Of a stretch of 64,000 bases of DNA, positions 28,601 through 35,876 are shown one piece after another. This DNA is from Rathayibacter sp. SD072. GTDB lineage: Bacteria; Actinomycetota; Actinomycetes; Actinomycetales; Microbacteriaceae. Each line of letters opens with the position of its first letter. Positions within the stretch are counted from its first letter, which is position 1. The stretch is from NCBI RefSeq assembly GCF_017355185.1, contig NZ_JADILJ010000010.1, positions 34,174 to 98,173 of the forward strand, given 5' to 3'. The notes under the pieces were generated by a model. It had not been told where the DNA came from and did no database searches. It was given only the letters and a program-made list of their open reading frames with translations. The translations under genes were made by a program, and so were the position numbers.

Positions 28601-29597
28601 CTTCGCCATCGCCGACGAGCGCGGCCGCACGATCGCCGCCGGCAAGGAGCTGGCCCCGCTGGCCGAGCGCCTGCGCGGACGGGTGCGCGACGAGGTCGCC
28701 CGTGTGGTCGAGGCCCGCGTGCCGGACGCGCTGGAGCGCCGGGGCCTGAAGACCTGGGACATGCCCGAGCTGCCGCGCACCACCGACACCCGCCAGGGCG
28801 GCAACACGATCCGCGCGTACCCGGCGTTGATCGACGACGGCGACTCCGTCTCGATCCGCCTGATGGCGACGCCCGAGGACCAGGCCCGCGAGCACCCCCG
28901 CGGCGTCCGGCGGCTCCTCCTGCTCGCGACGCCCAGCCCGGTCGCGTACGTGCAGCAGCACCTCAGCTCGAACGAGAAGCTCGTGCTCGCGCAGAGCCCG
29001 TACCAGAACACGACGGCGCTCTTCAGCGACTGCCTGCTGGCGTGCGTCGACGCGGTGCTCTGGCGGATGAAGCCCGACGGCATGCTGTTCCTCCGCGCCG
29101 AGTTCGACGCCGTGCGCGACCGGGTGTCGGCGAGCGTCATGGACTCGATGTTCGAGACGGTCAAGACCGTGACCACGGTGCTCACGACCGCTCGGGCCGC
29201 CGAGAAGGCGCTGAAGAACTCGACCAGCATGGCCCTGCTGCCGGCGCTCACCGACGCGCGCGAGCAGCTCTCGGCCCTCGTGCATCCGGGGTTCGTCTCG
29301 GCGACGGGGCTGGAGTGGCTGCGGCACCTGCCGCGCTACCTCGCCGCGATCACCGAGCGCTTCGGCAAGATCGCCGAGAACGTGGGGCGCGACCGCGTCT
29401 GGCTCAACGAGGTGCAGGCGGCGCTCGAGCTGTACCGCTCGGCGGGCGGCGTCCTGCCGCTGCCCCCGCACTCCCCCGAGAACCTGCAGCGCGCACGCTG
29501 GATGATCGAGGAGCTGCGCGTGAGCTTCTTCGCGCAGTCGCTCGGCACCGCCGAGAGCGTCTCCCTCCAGCGCATCCGCAAGGTGCTCGCGGGCTGA
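25668..29597 (+). CDS. hrpA: ATP-dependent RNA helicase HrpA
   Basis: A DEAH-box helicase of 1309 residues, the full length of E. coli HrpA, which rescues collided ribosomes. Motifs in order are GATGSGKTTQL (I), IIIDEAHERSLNIDFLL (II), TSATI (III), TNVAETSLTVPG (V) and QRSGRSGRTSDG (VI), then the HA2/ratchet, OB-fold and the long DUF3418-type C-terminal region. Residues about 446-466 look inserted and are encoded by a palindromic element (separate entry). TAGGAT and GGAGGG precede the ATG, implying a leader of only a few bases. Divergent from the small membrane protein gene. Confidence 0.96.
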   Translation: MSDVLSIRYPPELPVSARRDDIAAAIRDHQVVIVAGATGSGKTTQLPKICLELGRESIAHTQPRRIAARTIAERIAEELDDEVGGLVGYQVRFTDKASASTRIKLMTDGILLNEMNHDRLLGRYDTIIIDEAHERSLNIDFLLGYLHRLLPQRPDLKVIITSATIDPLSFAAHFADAEGKPAPIIEVSGRTFPVEVRYRPLVAEEPEEDDDTDTPDATAGSRDLMTGIADALAELAREDPGDVLVFLSGENEIRDAEDAIRGLALPGTEVLPLYGRLSAADQHRVFERSRTPGVRRRVVLATNVAETSLTVPGIRYVIDGGTARISRYSARSKVQRLPIEAVSQASANQRSGRSGRTSDGIAIRLYSEEDYLRRPEFTDPEILRTGLAAVILQMISLGLGDIAEFPFLTPPDSRGIKDGLDLLTELGAIRTPGAASSDAASSGAPSRDATPVRDTRQKAGRGGIPRKEQGPQLTRIGRDLARLPIDPRFARMVIESRTHHTSREVMAIVAGLTIQDVRERPLERRAQADQQHARFVDPTSDFLTLLNLWNYVEEKQQELSSSAFRRLCKAEYLNYLRVREWQDVFRQLRQLAKPLRLELGEPRVDPDGIHRSILAGLLSHIGVKDTTSQQAQRAAKSRERQNVQYVGARNAKFSIFPGSALAKKLPDAVMSAELVETSRLFARSNAAIDPAWAEAIAGDLVKRQFSEPHWEKAQGAAVAYERVTLYGVPLVARRRVQFSRIDPSYARELFLRHALVEGDWESRHAFDRKNRALRAELERLEERTRRRDLLVDDEAVFDFYDRRIPRDVTSVRSFDSWWKTKQHDEPDLLTMTQQTLLPEDAEEIDETAFPTQWRQGDQRFRLSYRFEPGTEEDGVTVHVPLALLPRVTPLGFDWLVPGLRAELVTAMIKALPKHLRRNVVPANDWAKRLTASLPQDVPNPPTESFAATLAGAIRREAGVVIDASDFDLERIPAHLRVTFAIADERGRTIAAGKELAPLAERLRGRVRDEVARVVEARVPDALERRGLKTWDMPELPRTTDTRQGGNTIRAYPALIDDGDSVSIRLMATPEDQAREHPRGVRRLLLLATPSPVAYVQQHLSSNEKLVLAQSPYQNTTALFSDCLLACVDAVLWRMKPDGMLFLRAEFDAVRDRVSASVMDSMFETVKTVTTVLTTARAAEKALKNSTSMALLPALTDAREQLSALVHPGFVSATGLEWLRHLPRYLAAITERFGKIAENVGRDRVWLNEVQAALELYRSAGGVLPLPPHSPENLQRARWMIEELRVSFFAQSLGTAESVSLQRIRKVLAG
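27004..27064. repeat. Palindromic element inside hrpA
   Basis: CGCGAGATGCCAC (27004-27016) and GTGGCATCCCGCG (27052-27064) form 13-bp inverted arms with one mismatch round 35 bp. The element keeps the hrpA frame and encodes a low-complexity linker in a region already rich in Ala and Ser (codons about 436-466). The resemblance to intergenic palindromes suggests insertion of a short mobile repeat into a tolerant loop. Confidence 0.7.
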
Positions 29598-29612
29598 CGC
29601 CCGTCCTGCGCC

Positions 29613-29680
29613 GAGGGAACCCCGACCCGTCGAGGGAGCCTGCGGAAGCGGGTTCCCCGGACCGTCCGGGGTTCCCTCGC
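29613..29680. repeat. REP family 2, copy downstream of hrpA
   Basis: A perfect 13-bp inverted repeat, CGAGGGAACCCCG (29613-29625) and CGGGGTTCCCTCG (29668-29680), encloses GTCGAGGGAGCC and further GC-rich text. A second, diverged copy with the same internal blocks is at 35055-35118. It follows the hrpA stop by 16 nt and ends 7 nt before the next promoter hexamer, so it may double as a terminator. Confidence 0.8.
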
Positions 29681-29699
29681 GGGGCGCTAGTGTCGTCCG

Positions 29700-30905
29700 G
29701 TGGGCAGCTACACCGAACTCCTCAGAACCCCCGGGGTGGGGCGCATCATCGCCGCGCAGCTCACCGCGCGCTTCCCGTTCGGGATGCTGTCGCTGGCCTT
29801 CCTGCTCCACGTCGAGCACGTGCACGACTCCTACGCGGCCGCAGGGCTCGTGCTGGGCTCCATGTCGATCGGGCAGGCGATCGCCGGGCCGCTGACCAGC
29901 CGCCTGATGGGCCGGCTCGGCATGCGCCGGGTGCTCACACTCACCCTGATCGTCTGCGCCGTCGCGATCATCGCGATGGCGGTGCTCCCCCTCGAGATCT
30001 GGCAGTTCGTCGCCGTCGCCTTCCTCGCGGGCCTCAGCATGCCGCCGGTGCAGCCGGCGGTCCGCACCATCTACCCCAAGATGGTGCCGAGCTCGCAGCT
30101 CACCCCGCTCTTCTCGCTCGACGCCTCCGCGCAGGAGATCATCTGGGTGCTGGGACCCGTGCTCACGACCTTCGTGTCGATCCAGGTCTCGACGGTGGCC
30201 GGCATCCTGACCGCCGCGGTGTTCCTCATCGGCGGCGGCATCTGGTTCATCGCCTCGCCCGAGGTCGGTCGCGTCCGCATCCCGCGCTCCCGGCGCAGGC
30301 TCGGCGTCGTGCTGACGAAGCCGCCGGTACTGCTGGCGACCGTGGTCGGCTTCCTGCTGGTGGGCGCGTGCGCCGCACTCGAGGCCGGCGTCGTGGCGGT
30401 GTTCGGCGAGGGCGGAGTGGAGTCGGGCGTCGTGCTCGCGATCTTCGCGGCCGGCTCCCTCGTCGGCGGTCTGACCCTCGGGCACATCCCGATCAGCCGC
30501 TGGGCGACCGCCCGCCGCATGCTGATCGTGACCGTCGGCATGGCGCTGGCCGCCTTCTCGACCGACTTCTGGTGGCTCTCGATCACACTGTTCCTGGCCG
30601 GCGTGGGGATCGCTCCGGCGCTCGCGGCGCTCTTCACGATCACCGCCGCCAGCGTCAAGTTCTCGGACACCGCCGAGGCCTACGGCTGGGTCGGCACCGG
30701 CCAGCTGATCGGAGCGGCGCTGGGCTCGGCGATCGCGGGCGTCCAGATCGACGGCAACGGCCCGACCGCCGCCGTCGTGGTCGCCGCGGTGTTCTCCTTC
30801 GTCGGCTTCGTGGTCCCCGCGCTCGGCCGCCGCTACCACCCCGACCTCCGCGGCCGCGACGCGAGCCCGCTGCCGGACACCGAGCCGGTGCAGCTGCCCA
30901 CCTGA
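29700..30905 (+). CDS. MFS transporter
   Basis: A 401-residue major facilitator with about twelve membrane segments. The loop 2-3 motif is SRLMGRLGMRRVLTL. The sequence lacks charged residues in most helices, and the loop MPPVQPAVRTIYPKMV is typical of multidrug or sugar-efflux-like actinobacterial MFS proteins. The substrate is unknown. The GTG at 29700 is supported by TAGTGT (29688-29693) ending 6 nt before it. The palindromic repeat separates it from hrpA, so it is probably its own unit. Confidence 0.88.
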   Translation: MGSYTELLRTPGVGRIIAAQLTARFPFGMLSLAFLLHVEHVHDSYAAAGLVLGSMSIGQAIAGPLTSRLMGRLGMRRVLTLTLIVCAVAIIAMAVLPLEIWQFVAVAFLAGLSMPPVQPAVRTIYPKMVPSSQLTPLFSLDASAQEIIWVLGPVLTTFVSIQVSTVAGILTAAVFLIGGGIWFIASPEVGRVRIPRSRRRLGVVLTKPPVLLATVVGFLLVGACAALEAGVVAVFGEGGVESGVVLAIFAAGSLVGGLTLGHIPISRWATARRMLIVTVGMALAAFSTDFWWLSITLFLAGVGIAPALAALFTITAASVKFSDTAEAYGWVGTGQLIGAALGSAIAGVQIDGNGPTAAVVVAAVFSFVGFVVPALGRRYHPDLRGRDASPLPDTEPVQLPT

Positions 30906-30984
30906 TCCTTCCCAGCCGCCGTCGAGCGGGCATCCAGCGCCGCAGCCGTAGGGTGGGCCGCACCCGACCGGGAGCGAGGCGACC

Positions 30985-31536
30985 ATGGGACTGCGCGAGG
31001 ACGCCGAGGAGCTCGTCCGAGCCCACCGGCGTGCCGCCGAGCGGGCCGAGCGGACGGACCCCTGGTCGGATCCCGAGACGCCGGAGTGGTGCGGGGAGCT
31101 CACCGCGGCGCTGTGGCAGGGCTCGTACCGGCCGAGTCCCGTGTACTACCGGGCCGAGGACCTGTCGCACGCCTGGCGCGGACCGCATCCGGTGCGCCTG
31201 AACCACCTCGGCTTCGGCTGGCAGATCACGGCGCGGCGGATGCACGAGGGCGCTCTCGCGTCGAGCACGGCCGTCGTCCTCGAGACGGGATCGCTGTGGC
31301 TCGGCCTCGGACCCGGTCGACGCCCGCACCGCGGCCTCCTCGCGCTCGCCGACTCCGAGAGCGTCGAGGGCCTCCAGCCGGGTCACGACCACTACTTCGC
31401 CGTCCGCCGCTTCCCCGACGCCGACGAGGAGCAGGCCGCCGAGCGGCGCCTGCTGTTCGGAGTCGCGGGGCTCGCCGCGCTGATCGAGGACGCCGTCGCG
31501 ATCGGACCGCAGGGCGAGCTCGAGTGGACCGTCTGA
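30985..31536 (+). CDS. Hypothetical protein
   Basis: A 183-residue soluble protein that I do not recognise. It is rich in Arg and Glu in the first 25 residues, has an aromatic middle (WRGPHPVRLNHLGFGWQITA, about 65-84) and no signal peptide or membrane helix. Coding bias matches its neighbours, so I regard it as real. TAGGGT at 30949-30954 would give a ~25-nt leader, and a GGGAGCGAGG ribosome site precedes the ATG. The aldo/keto reductase follows on the same strand but has its own promoter-like hexamer. Confidence 0.75.
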   Translation: MGLREDAEELVRAHRRAAERAERTDPWSDPETPEWCGELTAALWQGSYRPSPVYYRAEDLSHAWRGPHPVRLNHLGFGWQITARRMHEGALASSTAVVLETGSLWLGLGPGRRPHRGLLALADSESVEGLQPGHDHYFAVRRFPDADEEQAAERRLLFGVAGLAALIEDAVAIGPQGELEWTV

Positions 31537-31597
31537 GCGGACCCTCCGCAGGGACCCTCGGTACGGTGCCCCAGGACCGCATGCCAGCATGGAGGGC

Positions 31598-32416
31598 ATG
31601 AGCGTCCCCCTGATCCCCCTGAACGACGGCCGCGCGATCCCGCAGATCGGGCTCGGGGTCTACAAGGTCGACGACGACGAGGCCGCGCGCACCGTCGCGA
31701 CGGCTCTCGAGGCGGGCTACCGCCACGTCGACACCGCCACGCTCTACGCCAACGAGCGCGGCGTCGGCGAGGGGATCCGCGCCAGCGGGATCCCCCGCGA
31801 GCAGGTGTTCGTGACCACCAAGGTCTGGAACGACGACCACGGCTTCGACGAGACGCTCGAGGCGTTCGACCGCAGCCTCGACCTGCTCGGGACCGACTAC
31901 GTCGACCTCTACCTCGTGCACTGGCCGATCCCCTCCCGCGACCGCTACGTCGAGACCTACCGCGCCCTCGAGAGGCTGCAGCAGGAGGGCAGGGCGCGGT
32001 CGATCGGCGTGTCGAACTTCGCCGTCGAGCACCTCGAGCGCCTCTCGGCCGAGACCGCAGTGGTGCCCGCGGTGAACCAGGTCGAGCTGCACCCGCGCCT
32101 GCCGCAGGAGGAGCTGCGCGCGTTCGGCGACGCCCACGGCATCGTCACCGAGGCCTGGTCGCCGCTCGCGCGCGGCCGTCTGCTGCAGGAGCCGGTGCTC
32201 GAGCGGATCGCCGCGCGGCACGGCGTCTCCGCCGCGCAGGTCGTCCTCCGCTGGCACGTGCAGAACGGGGTCGTCGTGATCCCCAAGTCGGTCACCCCCG
32301 AGCGGATCCGGGAGAACATCGACGTCTTCGGCTTCGTGCTCGACGACGGGGATCTGGCAGGAATCCGCGCTCTCGCGACCGGCGAGCGCACGGGTCGCGA
32401 CCCCCGCCTGGACTGA
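31598..32416 (+). CDS. Aldo/keto reductase
   Basis: An NADPH-dependent carbonyl reductase of 272 residues with the AKR5-like prokaryotic pattern. Catalytic Asp and Tyr lie in GYRHVDTATLYANERGVG (about 42-59), the lysine in VTTKVWNDDHG and the histidine in YLVHWPIP. The cofactor-binding end is VVIPKSVTPERIREN. ATG 31598 is preferred over 31589 because CAGCAT ends 7 nt before it and the family starts directly with the first strand (VPLIPLNDG). Such enzymes reduce 2,5-diketogluconate, methylglyoxal and other carbonyls; the real substrate is open. Confidence 0.92.
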   Translation: MSVPLIPLNDGRAIPQIGLGVYKVDDDEAARTVATALEAGYRHVDTATLYANERGVGEGIRASGIPREQVFVTTKVWNDDHGFDETLEAFDRSLDLLGTDYVDLYLVHWPIPSRDRYVETYRALERLQQEGRARSIGVSNFAVEHLERLSAETAVVPAVNQVELHPRLPQEELRAFGDAHGIVTEAWSPLARGRLLQEPVLERIAARHGVSAAQVVLRWHVQNGVVVIPKSVTPERIRENIDVFGFVLDDGDLAGIRALATGERTGRDPRLD

Positions 32417-32435
32417 CCCGCTCTAGCCTGGCGGC

Positions 32436-33158
32436 ATGACGACGCGCACCGCTCTCCTCCTGCACGGCCTCGGCGGCTCCTCCGGCACCTGGTGGCGCGT
32501 CGCCGAGGCGCTGGGCAGCGCGGGATGGAGCGTCACCGTCCCGGATCTGCGGGGGCACGGAGCAGGGACGCGCGGCGGAGCATCCGGTCACGACGACTAC
32601 GCCGACGACGCACTGGCTCTGCGCCCCGACTCGGGCGCGTGGGACCTCGTCGTCGGGCACTCGCTCGGCGGAGCGATCGCCGTGCGCGCCGCCGCCCGCG
32701 ACGGAGGCTGGGCGGCGCGGTTGGCACTGCTCGATCCGGTCCTGCGCCTCGAGGGCGCGCAGCGGGCCGAGATCCGCGCCGGGGAGCTGGCCGATCTGGA
32801 GACCTCGGCCGAGGAGCTGGCCGCGGGGACCCCGCACTGGTCGGAGCGGGACCGGCAGGAGAAGCTGCACGCGGCTCGCGCCGCGGATCCGCAAGCCGTC
32901 GCCGCGACGATCGACGCGAACGACCCGTGGGATCTGCTCGAGGACGTGCCGCGGGTGGGCGCCCGGGTGCTCGTGCTCGCCGGCGATCCCCAGGTCTTCA
33001 CGCTGTTCCCGCCGGAGCACGCCGCCGCCGTGCTGCGGGCGAACCCGCTCGTGCGCTACGCGGTGGTGTCCGGAGCCGGCCACAGCCCGCACCGGGACCG
33101 GCCGGACGCGATGCTCGCCATGCTCCGGGAGTGGGCCGAGAGCGACGCGACGGCCTAG
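32436..33158 (+). CDS. Alpha/beta hydrolase
   Basis: A 240-residue alpha/beta hydrolase. The oxyanion region is LLLHGLGGSSGTWW, the nucleophile elbow VVGHSLGGAIAV (Ser about 76) and the C-terminal histidine is in VVSGAGHSPHRD (about 221). The acid is probably in LVLAGDPQVF. No signal peptide is present, so it is cytosolic. The substrate is unknown; esterase, lactonase or dienelactone-like activity are all possible. TAGCCT ends 6 nt before the ATG, giving an independent leaderless start 19 nt behind the aldo/keto reductase. Confidence 0.9.
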   Translation: MTTRTALLLHGLGGSSGTWWRVAEALGSAGWSVTVPDLRGHGAGTRGGASGHDDYADDALALRPDSGAWDLVVGHSLGGAIAVRAAARDGGWAARLALLDPVLRLEGAQRAEIRAGELADLETSAEELAAGTPHWSERDRQEKLHAARAADPQAVAATIDANDPWDLLEDVPRVGARVLVLAGDPQVFTLFPPEHAAAVLRANPLVRYAVVSGAGHSPHRDRPDAMLAMLREWAESDATA

Positions 33159-33347
33159 GCGGGCGCCCGTGAGGAGCGGCCGTGACAGCCGCCGTTCCGT
33201 GTTTCGCCGGTGTGAAATCGGCCCCGGAAGGGTGTCCTTCCGCGTCTCCTGAGAATAGCCTCGCCAGAAGCGCCGCCCGTTCACAGGAGTTCGGGAGCGC
33301 CGGTCGCCGTTCCCGGCGGCCTCTGTCATCGACGAAGGGACACCCCT

Positions 33348-35036
33348 GTGGCGAACAGCACCTCAGGAGCACCAGGCGCACGGCGCCGCCGCTCACTCCT
33401 CGGCACCAGCGCGATGATCGGAGCAGGCGCGCTCGTCGCCGGCTTCGCATTCGCACCGACGGCCAGCGCCGTCGAAGCCTCCGACTTCGCCGATGCCGTC
33501 ACGGTCGACGGCATCATGGAGCACCTCGAGGCGTTCCAGGCGATCGCCGACGCGAACGGCGGCAACCGCGCCATCGGCACCGAAGGCTACGAGCTCAGCG
33601 GCCAGTACGTCGAGGCGGTCCTGAAGGCCGCCGGCTACGAGACCGAGCGCCAGGACTTCACGACCACCACCCAGACCATCGACGAGTTCTCGCTCACCAC
33701 GACCCCCGCGGTCGAGGGCATCCCGATGTCGTTCACGCCCTCCACACCCGAGGGCGGGGTGACCGGCGAGCTCATCCAGCCCGCCGACCCGCTCGGCTGC
33801 ACGGCGGACGCCTGGGCCGGACTCGACGCGACCGGCAAGGTCGCCCTCGTCAGCCGCGGCACCTGCTCCTTCTCGGAGAAGAGCGCGGCGGCCGGCGCCG
33901 CGGGCGCCTCGGCGATCCTGATCTACAACAACGTTCCCGGTGAGGCCCTGAACGGAACGCTCGGCGCTCCGGACGACAGCTACATCCCGTCGGTCGGCAT
34001 CACCCTCGAGGAGGGGCAGGCGCTCATCGCGGCGCTGCCGACGACGGCGACGCTGGTCCTCGAGCAGACGACCACCGACACCGAGACCTTCAACATCATC
34101 ACCGAGACCGAGGGCGGCGACCACGACAACGTGGTCATGCTCGGCGCGCACCTCGACGGCGTGCCCGAGGGCCCCGGCATCAACGACAACGGCTCCGGAT
34201 CGGCGACGCTCCTCGAGACGGCCGTCGAGCTCGCCGAGGCCGGCGAGACCACCAACGCGGTGCGCTTCGCCTGGTGGGGAGCCGAGGAGGTCGGCCTGGT
34301 CGGCTCCTACGAGTACGTCGACTCCCTGACCCAGGAGGAGGCCGACAAGATCGCGACCTACATGAACTTCGACATGGTCGCCTCGCCCAACTACGTCATC
34401 TCGGTCTACGACGCGAACGAGTCGACCTACGAGGCCCCCGTCGAGGTACCCGCCGGCTCCATCGCCACGGAGAAGGCGTTCACGGACTACTTCGACTCCA
34501 TCGGCCAGCCGTGGATCGACACCGCGTTCGACGGACGCAGCGACTACGACGGCTTCATCTCGGTCGGCATCCCCTCCTCGGGTGTCTTCACCGGCGCCGA
34601 CGACATCAAGACGGAGGAGGAGGCCGCGCTCTTCGGCGGCACCGTCGGCATCCCGCACGACCCGAACTACCACTCGGAGGGCGACGACCTGGCGAACATC
34701 AACCAGGAGGCGCTCGGCATCACCTCGAAGGCGATCGCGTACGTGACCGCCTCCTTCGCCGAGGACACCTCGGCGATCGACGAGGAGAAGAACCCGACCC
34801 CGCCGTCGCCGACCCCGACGCCGATCACGCTCCCGACGCGGGCCGAGGTGCTGCGACTGCTGACCTCCGGTCTGTCGTACCGCGAGATCGCCGCTGAGCT
34901 CGGAGTCACCGGCGACAACGCCGAGCAGTACCTCGATGCCGTCCTCGACGAGGTCGGCATCAGCCGCGCCACCGCCGAGCGCCTGGTCCGCGAGTACCTC
35001 GACGACCGCGGACTGCTGACGGGAGCCGCGCTCTAG
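33348..35036 (+). CDS. Secreted M28 aminopeptidase with HTH-like tail
   Basis: An exported zinc metallopeptidase of 562 residues. The N-terminus ARRRRSLLGTSAMIGAG to TASA is a signal peptide with a Tat-like double arginine. A PA domain (about 140-225) is followed by the M28 catalytic core: GAHLDGVPEGPGINDNGSG (His, Asp), WWGAEEVGLVGS (Glu-Glu), NFDMVASP (Asp) and PNYHSEGDD (His). After a PTPPSPTPTP linker (about 485) the last ~65 residues contain GLSYREIAAELGVT, a helix-turn-helix-like stretch unexpected in an exported enzyme. The GTG has an AAGGGA ribosome site; a TAGCCT near 33255 may be the promoter. Confidence 0.92.
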   Translation: MANSTSGAPGARRRRSLLGTSAMIGAGALVAGFAFAPTASAVEASDFADAVTVDGIMEHLEAFQAIADANGGNRAIGTEGYELSGQYVEAVLKAAGYETERQDFTTTTQTIDEFSLTTTPAVEGIPMSFTPSTPEGGVTGELIQPADPLGCTADAWAGLDATGKVALVSRGTCSFSEKSAAAGAAGASAILIYNNVPGEALNGTLGAPDDSYIPSVGITLEEGQALIAALPTTATLVLEQTTTDTETFNIITETEGGDHDNVVMLGAHLDGVPEGPGINDNGSGSATLLETAVELAEAGETTNAVRFAWWGAEEVGLVGSYEYVDSLTQEEADKIATYMNFDMVASPNYVISVYDANESTYEAPVEVPAGSIATEKAFTDYFDSIGQPWIDTAFDGRSDYDGFISVGIPSSGVFTGADDIKTEEEAALFGGTVGIPHDPNYHSEGDDLANINQEALGITSKAIAYVTASFAEDTSAIDEEKNPTPPSPTPTPITLPTRAEVLRLLTSGLSYREIAAELGVTGDNAEQYLDAVLDEVGISRATAERLVREYLDDRGLLTGAAL

Positions 35037-35054
35037 CGCGCGACCGTCTCGTCC

Positions 35055-35118
35055 AGGGAACTCCGGGACGTCGAGACAGCCCCCTGCTGCGGGCTCCCTC
35101 GACGGACCGGGGTTCCCT
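35055..35118. repeat. REP family 2, copy downstream of peptidase
   Basis: AGGGAACTCCG (35055-35065) and CGGGGTTCCCT (35108-35118) form an inverted repeat with one mismatch. The internal text shares the blocks CGTCGAG, AGCC and GCGGG with the copy at 29613-29680. It sits between the stop of the M28 gene and the stop of the convergent HEAT gene, where a two-way terminator would be expected. Confidence 0.75.
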
Positions 35119-35138
35119 CGCGTGAAGGGGGTGCCGCG

Positions 35139-35771
35139 TCAGGCGCGGCGGGCGCGGTCGAACGCCTCCTCGACGTCCTCCTCCGGATCGGCGAGGAGGC
35201 GGAGGGTGGCCAGGGCGTGGATCCGCCGCGGCTCCTCGGCGGACAGCGCGGCCGCCTCGAGGGGGGCGGCCGCGGACTCGCCGAGCATCAGCAGGGCGCG
35301 GGTGAGGCTCTTCTGCACCGGCCGGTCGCCGTCGCCCAGGTGCTCGGCGAGCTGCCGGGCGAGCGCGGGCCGCTCGTGCTCGGGAGCGAGGCGGGCGGCG
35401 GTCCGCCACGCGGCCAGCGCCACCTCGAGGTGCTCGTCGTGCAGCAGCGCGGGAGTGATGGCGGGCCACGCCCTCGCATCGCCCACCTTCGAGAGCGTGT
35501 GCAGCGCCTGGCTGCGCGCCTGCGGCACCTCCGACACCAGTTCGGGCAGGAGCAGATCGACCGTGCGCGACGGGTCGTGGCGGATCAGCGCCCAGGTGAG
35601 CATCTCGCGCACGCCGAAGTCGGGTTCGACGCGGCAGCGCTCGATCAGGACGGGGATGTACCCGTCGGCCGGGCGGGTGCCCGCGCTCATCGCGGACCGC
35701 AGCCTCGAGGAGGCGTCCGAAGCGTGCAGCGCCGCGCGGAGCCTGTCGGCCGGCTGTGTCAGGTCGCTCAT
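35139..35771 (-). CDS. HEAT-repeat protein
   Basis: A 210-residue all-helical protein. Repeated helix pairs such as VREMLTWALIRHDPSRTVDLL, ARSQALHTLSKVGDARAW and EVALAAWRTAARLAP match HEAT/PBS-type repeats. No catalytic motif, signal or membrane helix is seen, so a scaffold or protein-binding role is likely. ATG 35771 is preferred over the in-frame codon at 35789, since it begins the conserved MSDLTQPADRLRAAL and TGGGAT ends 6 nt upstream. Divergent from ku. Confidence 0.82.
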   Translation of the reverse strand: MSDLTQPADRLRAALHASDASSRLRSAMSAGTRPADGYIPVLIERCRVEPDFGVREMLTWALIRHDPSRTVDLLLPELVSEVPQARSQALHTLSKVGDARAWPAITPALLHDEHLEVALAAWRTAARLAPEHERPALARQLAEHLGDGDRPVQKSLTRALLMLGESAAAPLEAAALSAEEPRRIHALATLRLLADPEEDVEEAFDRARRA

Positions 35772-35876
35772 GCGGCCATCCCACACCACGCCGCCGGGAG
35801 GACGGCGAGAGCGCGAGCGGCCCCGGGACCCCGCAAGGGCTTCCCGCGATGCGGCCGTCGGTGTTCACTGGTGCCC

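Noticed and set aside
25142..31201. Long open frames on both strands over hrpA and the MFS gene
   Set aside because: Both span several real genes and encode low-complexity Arg- or Glu-rich text; HrpA motifs are in another frame.
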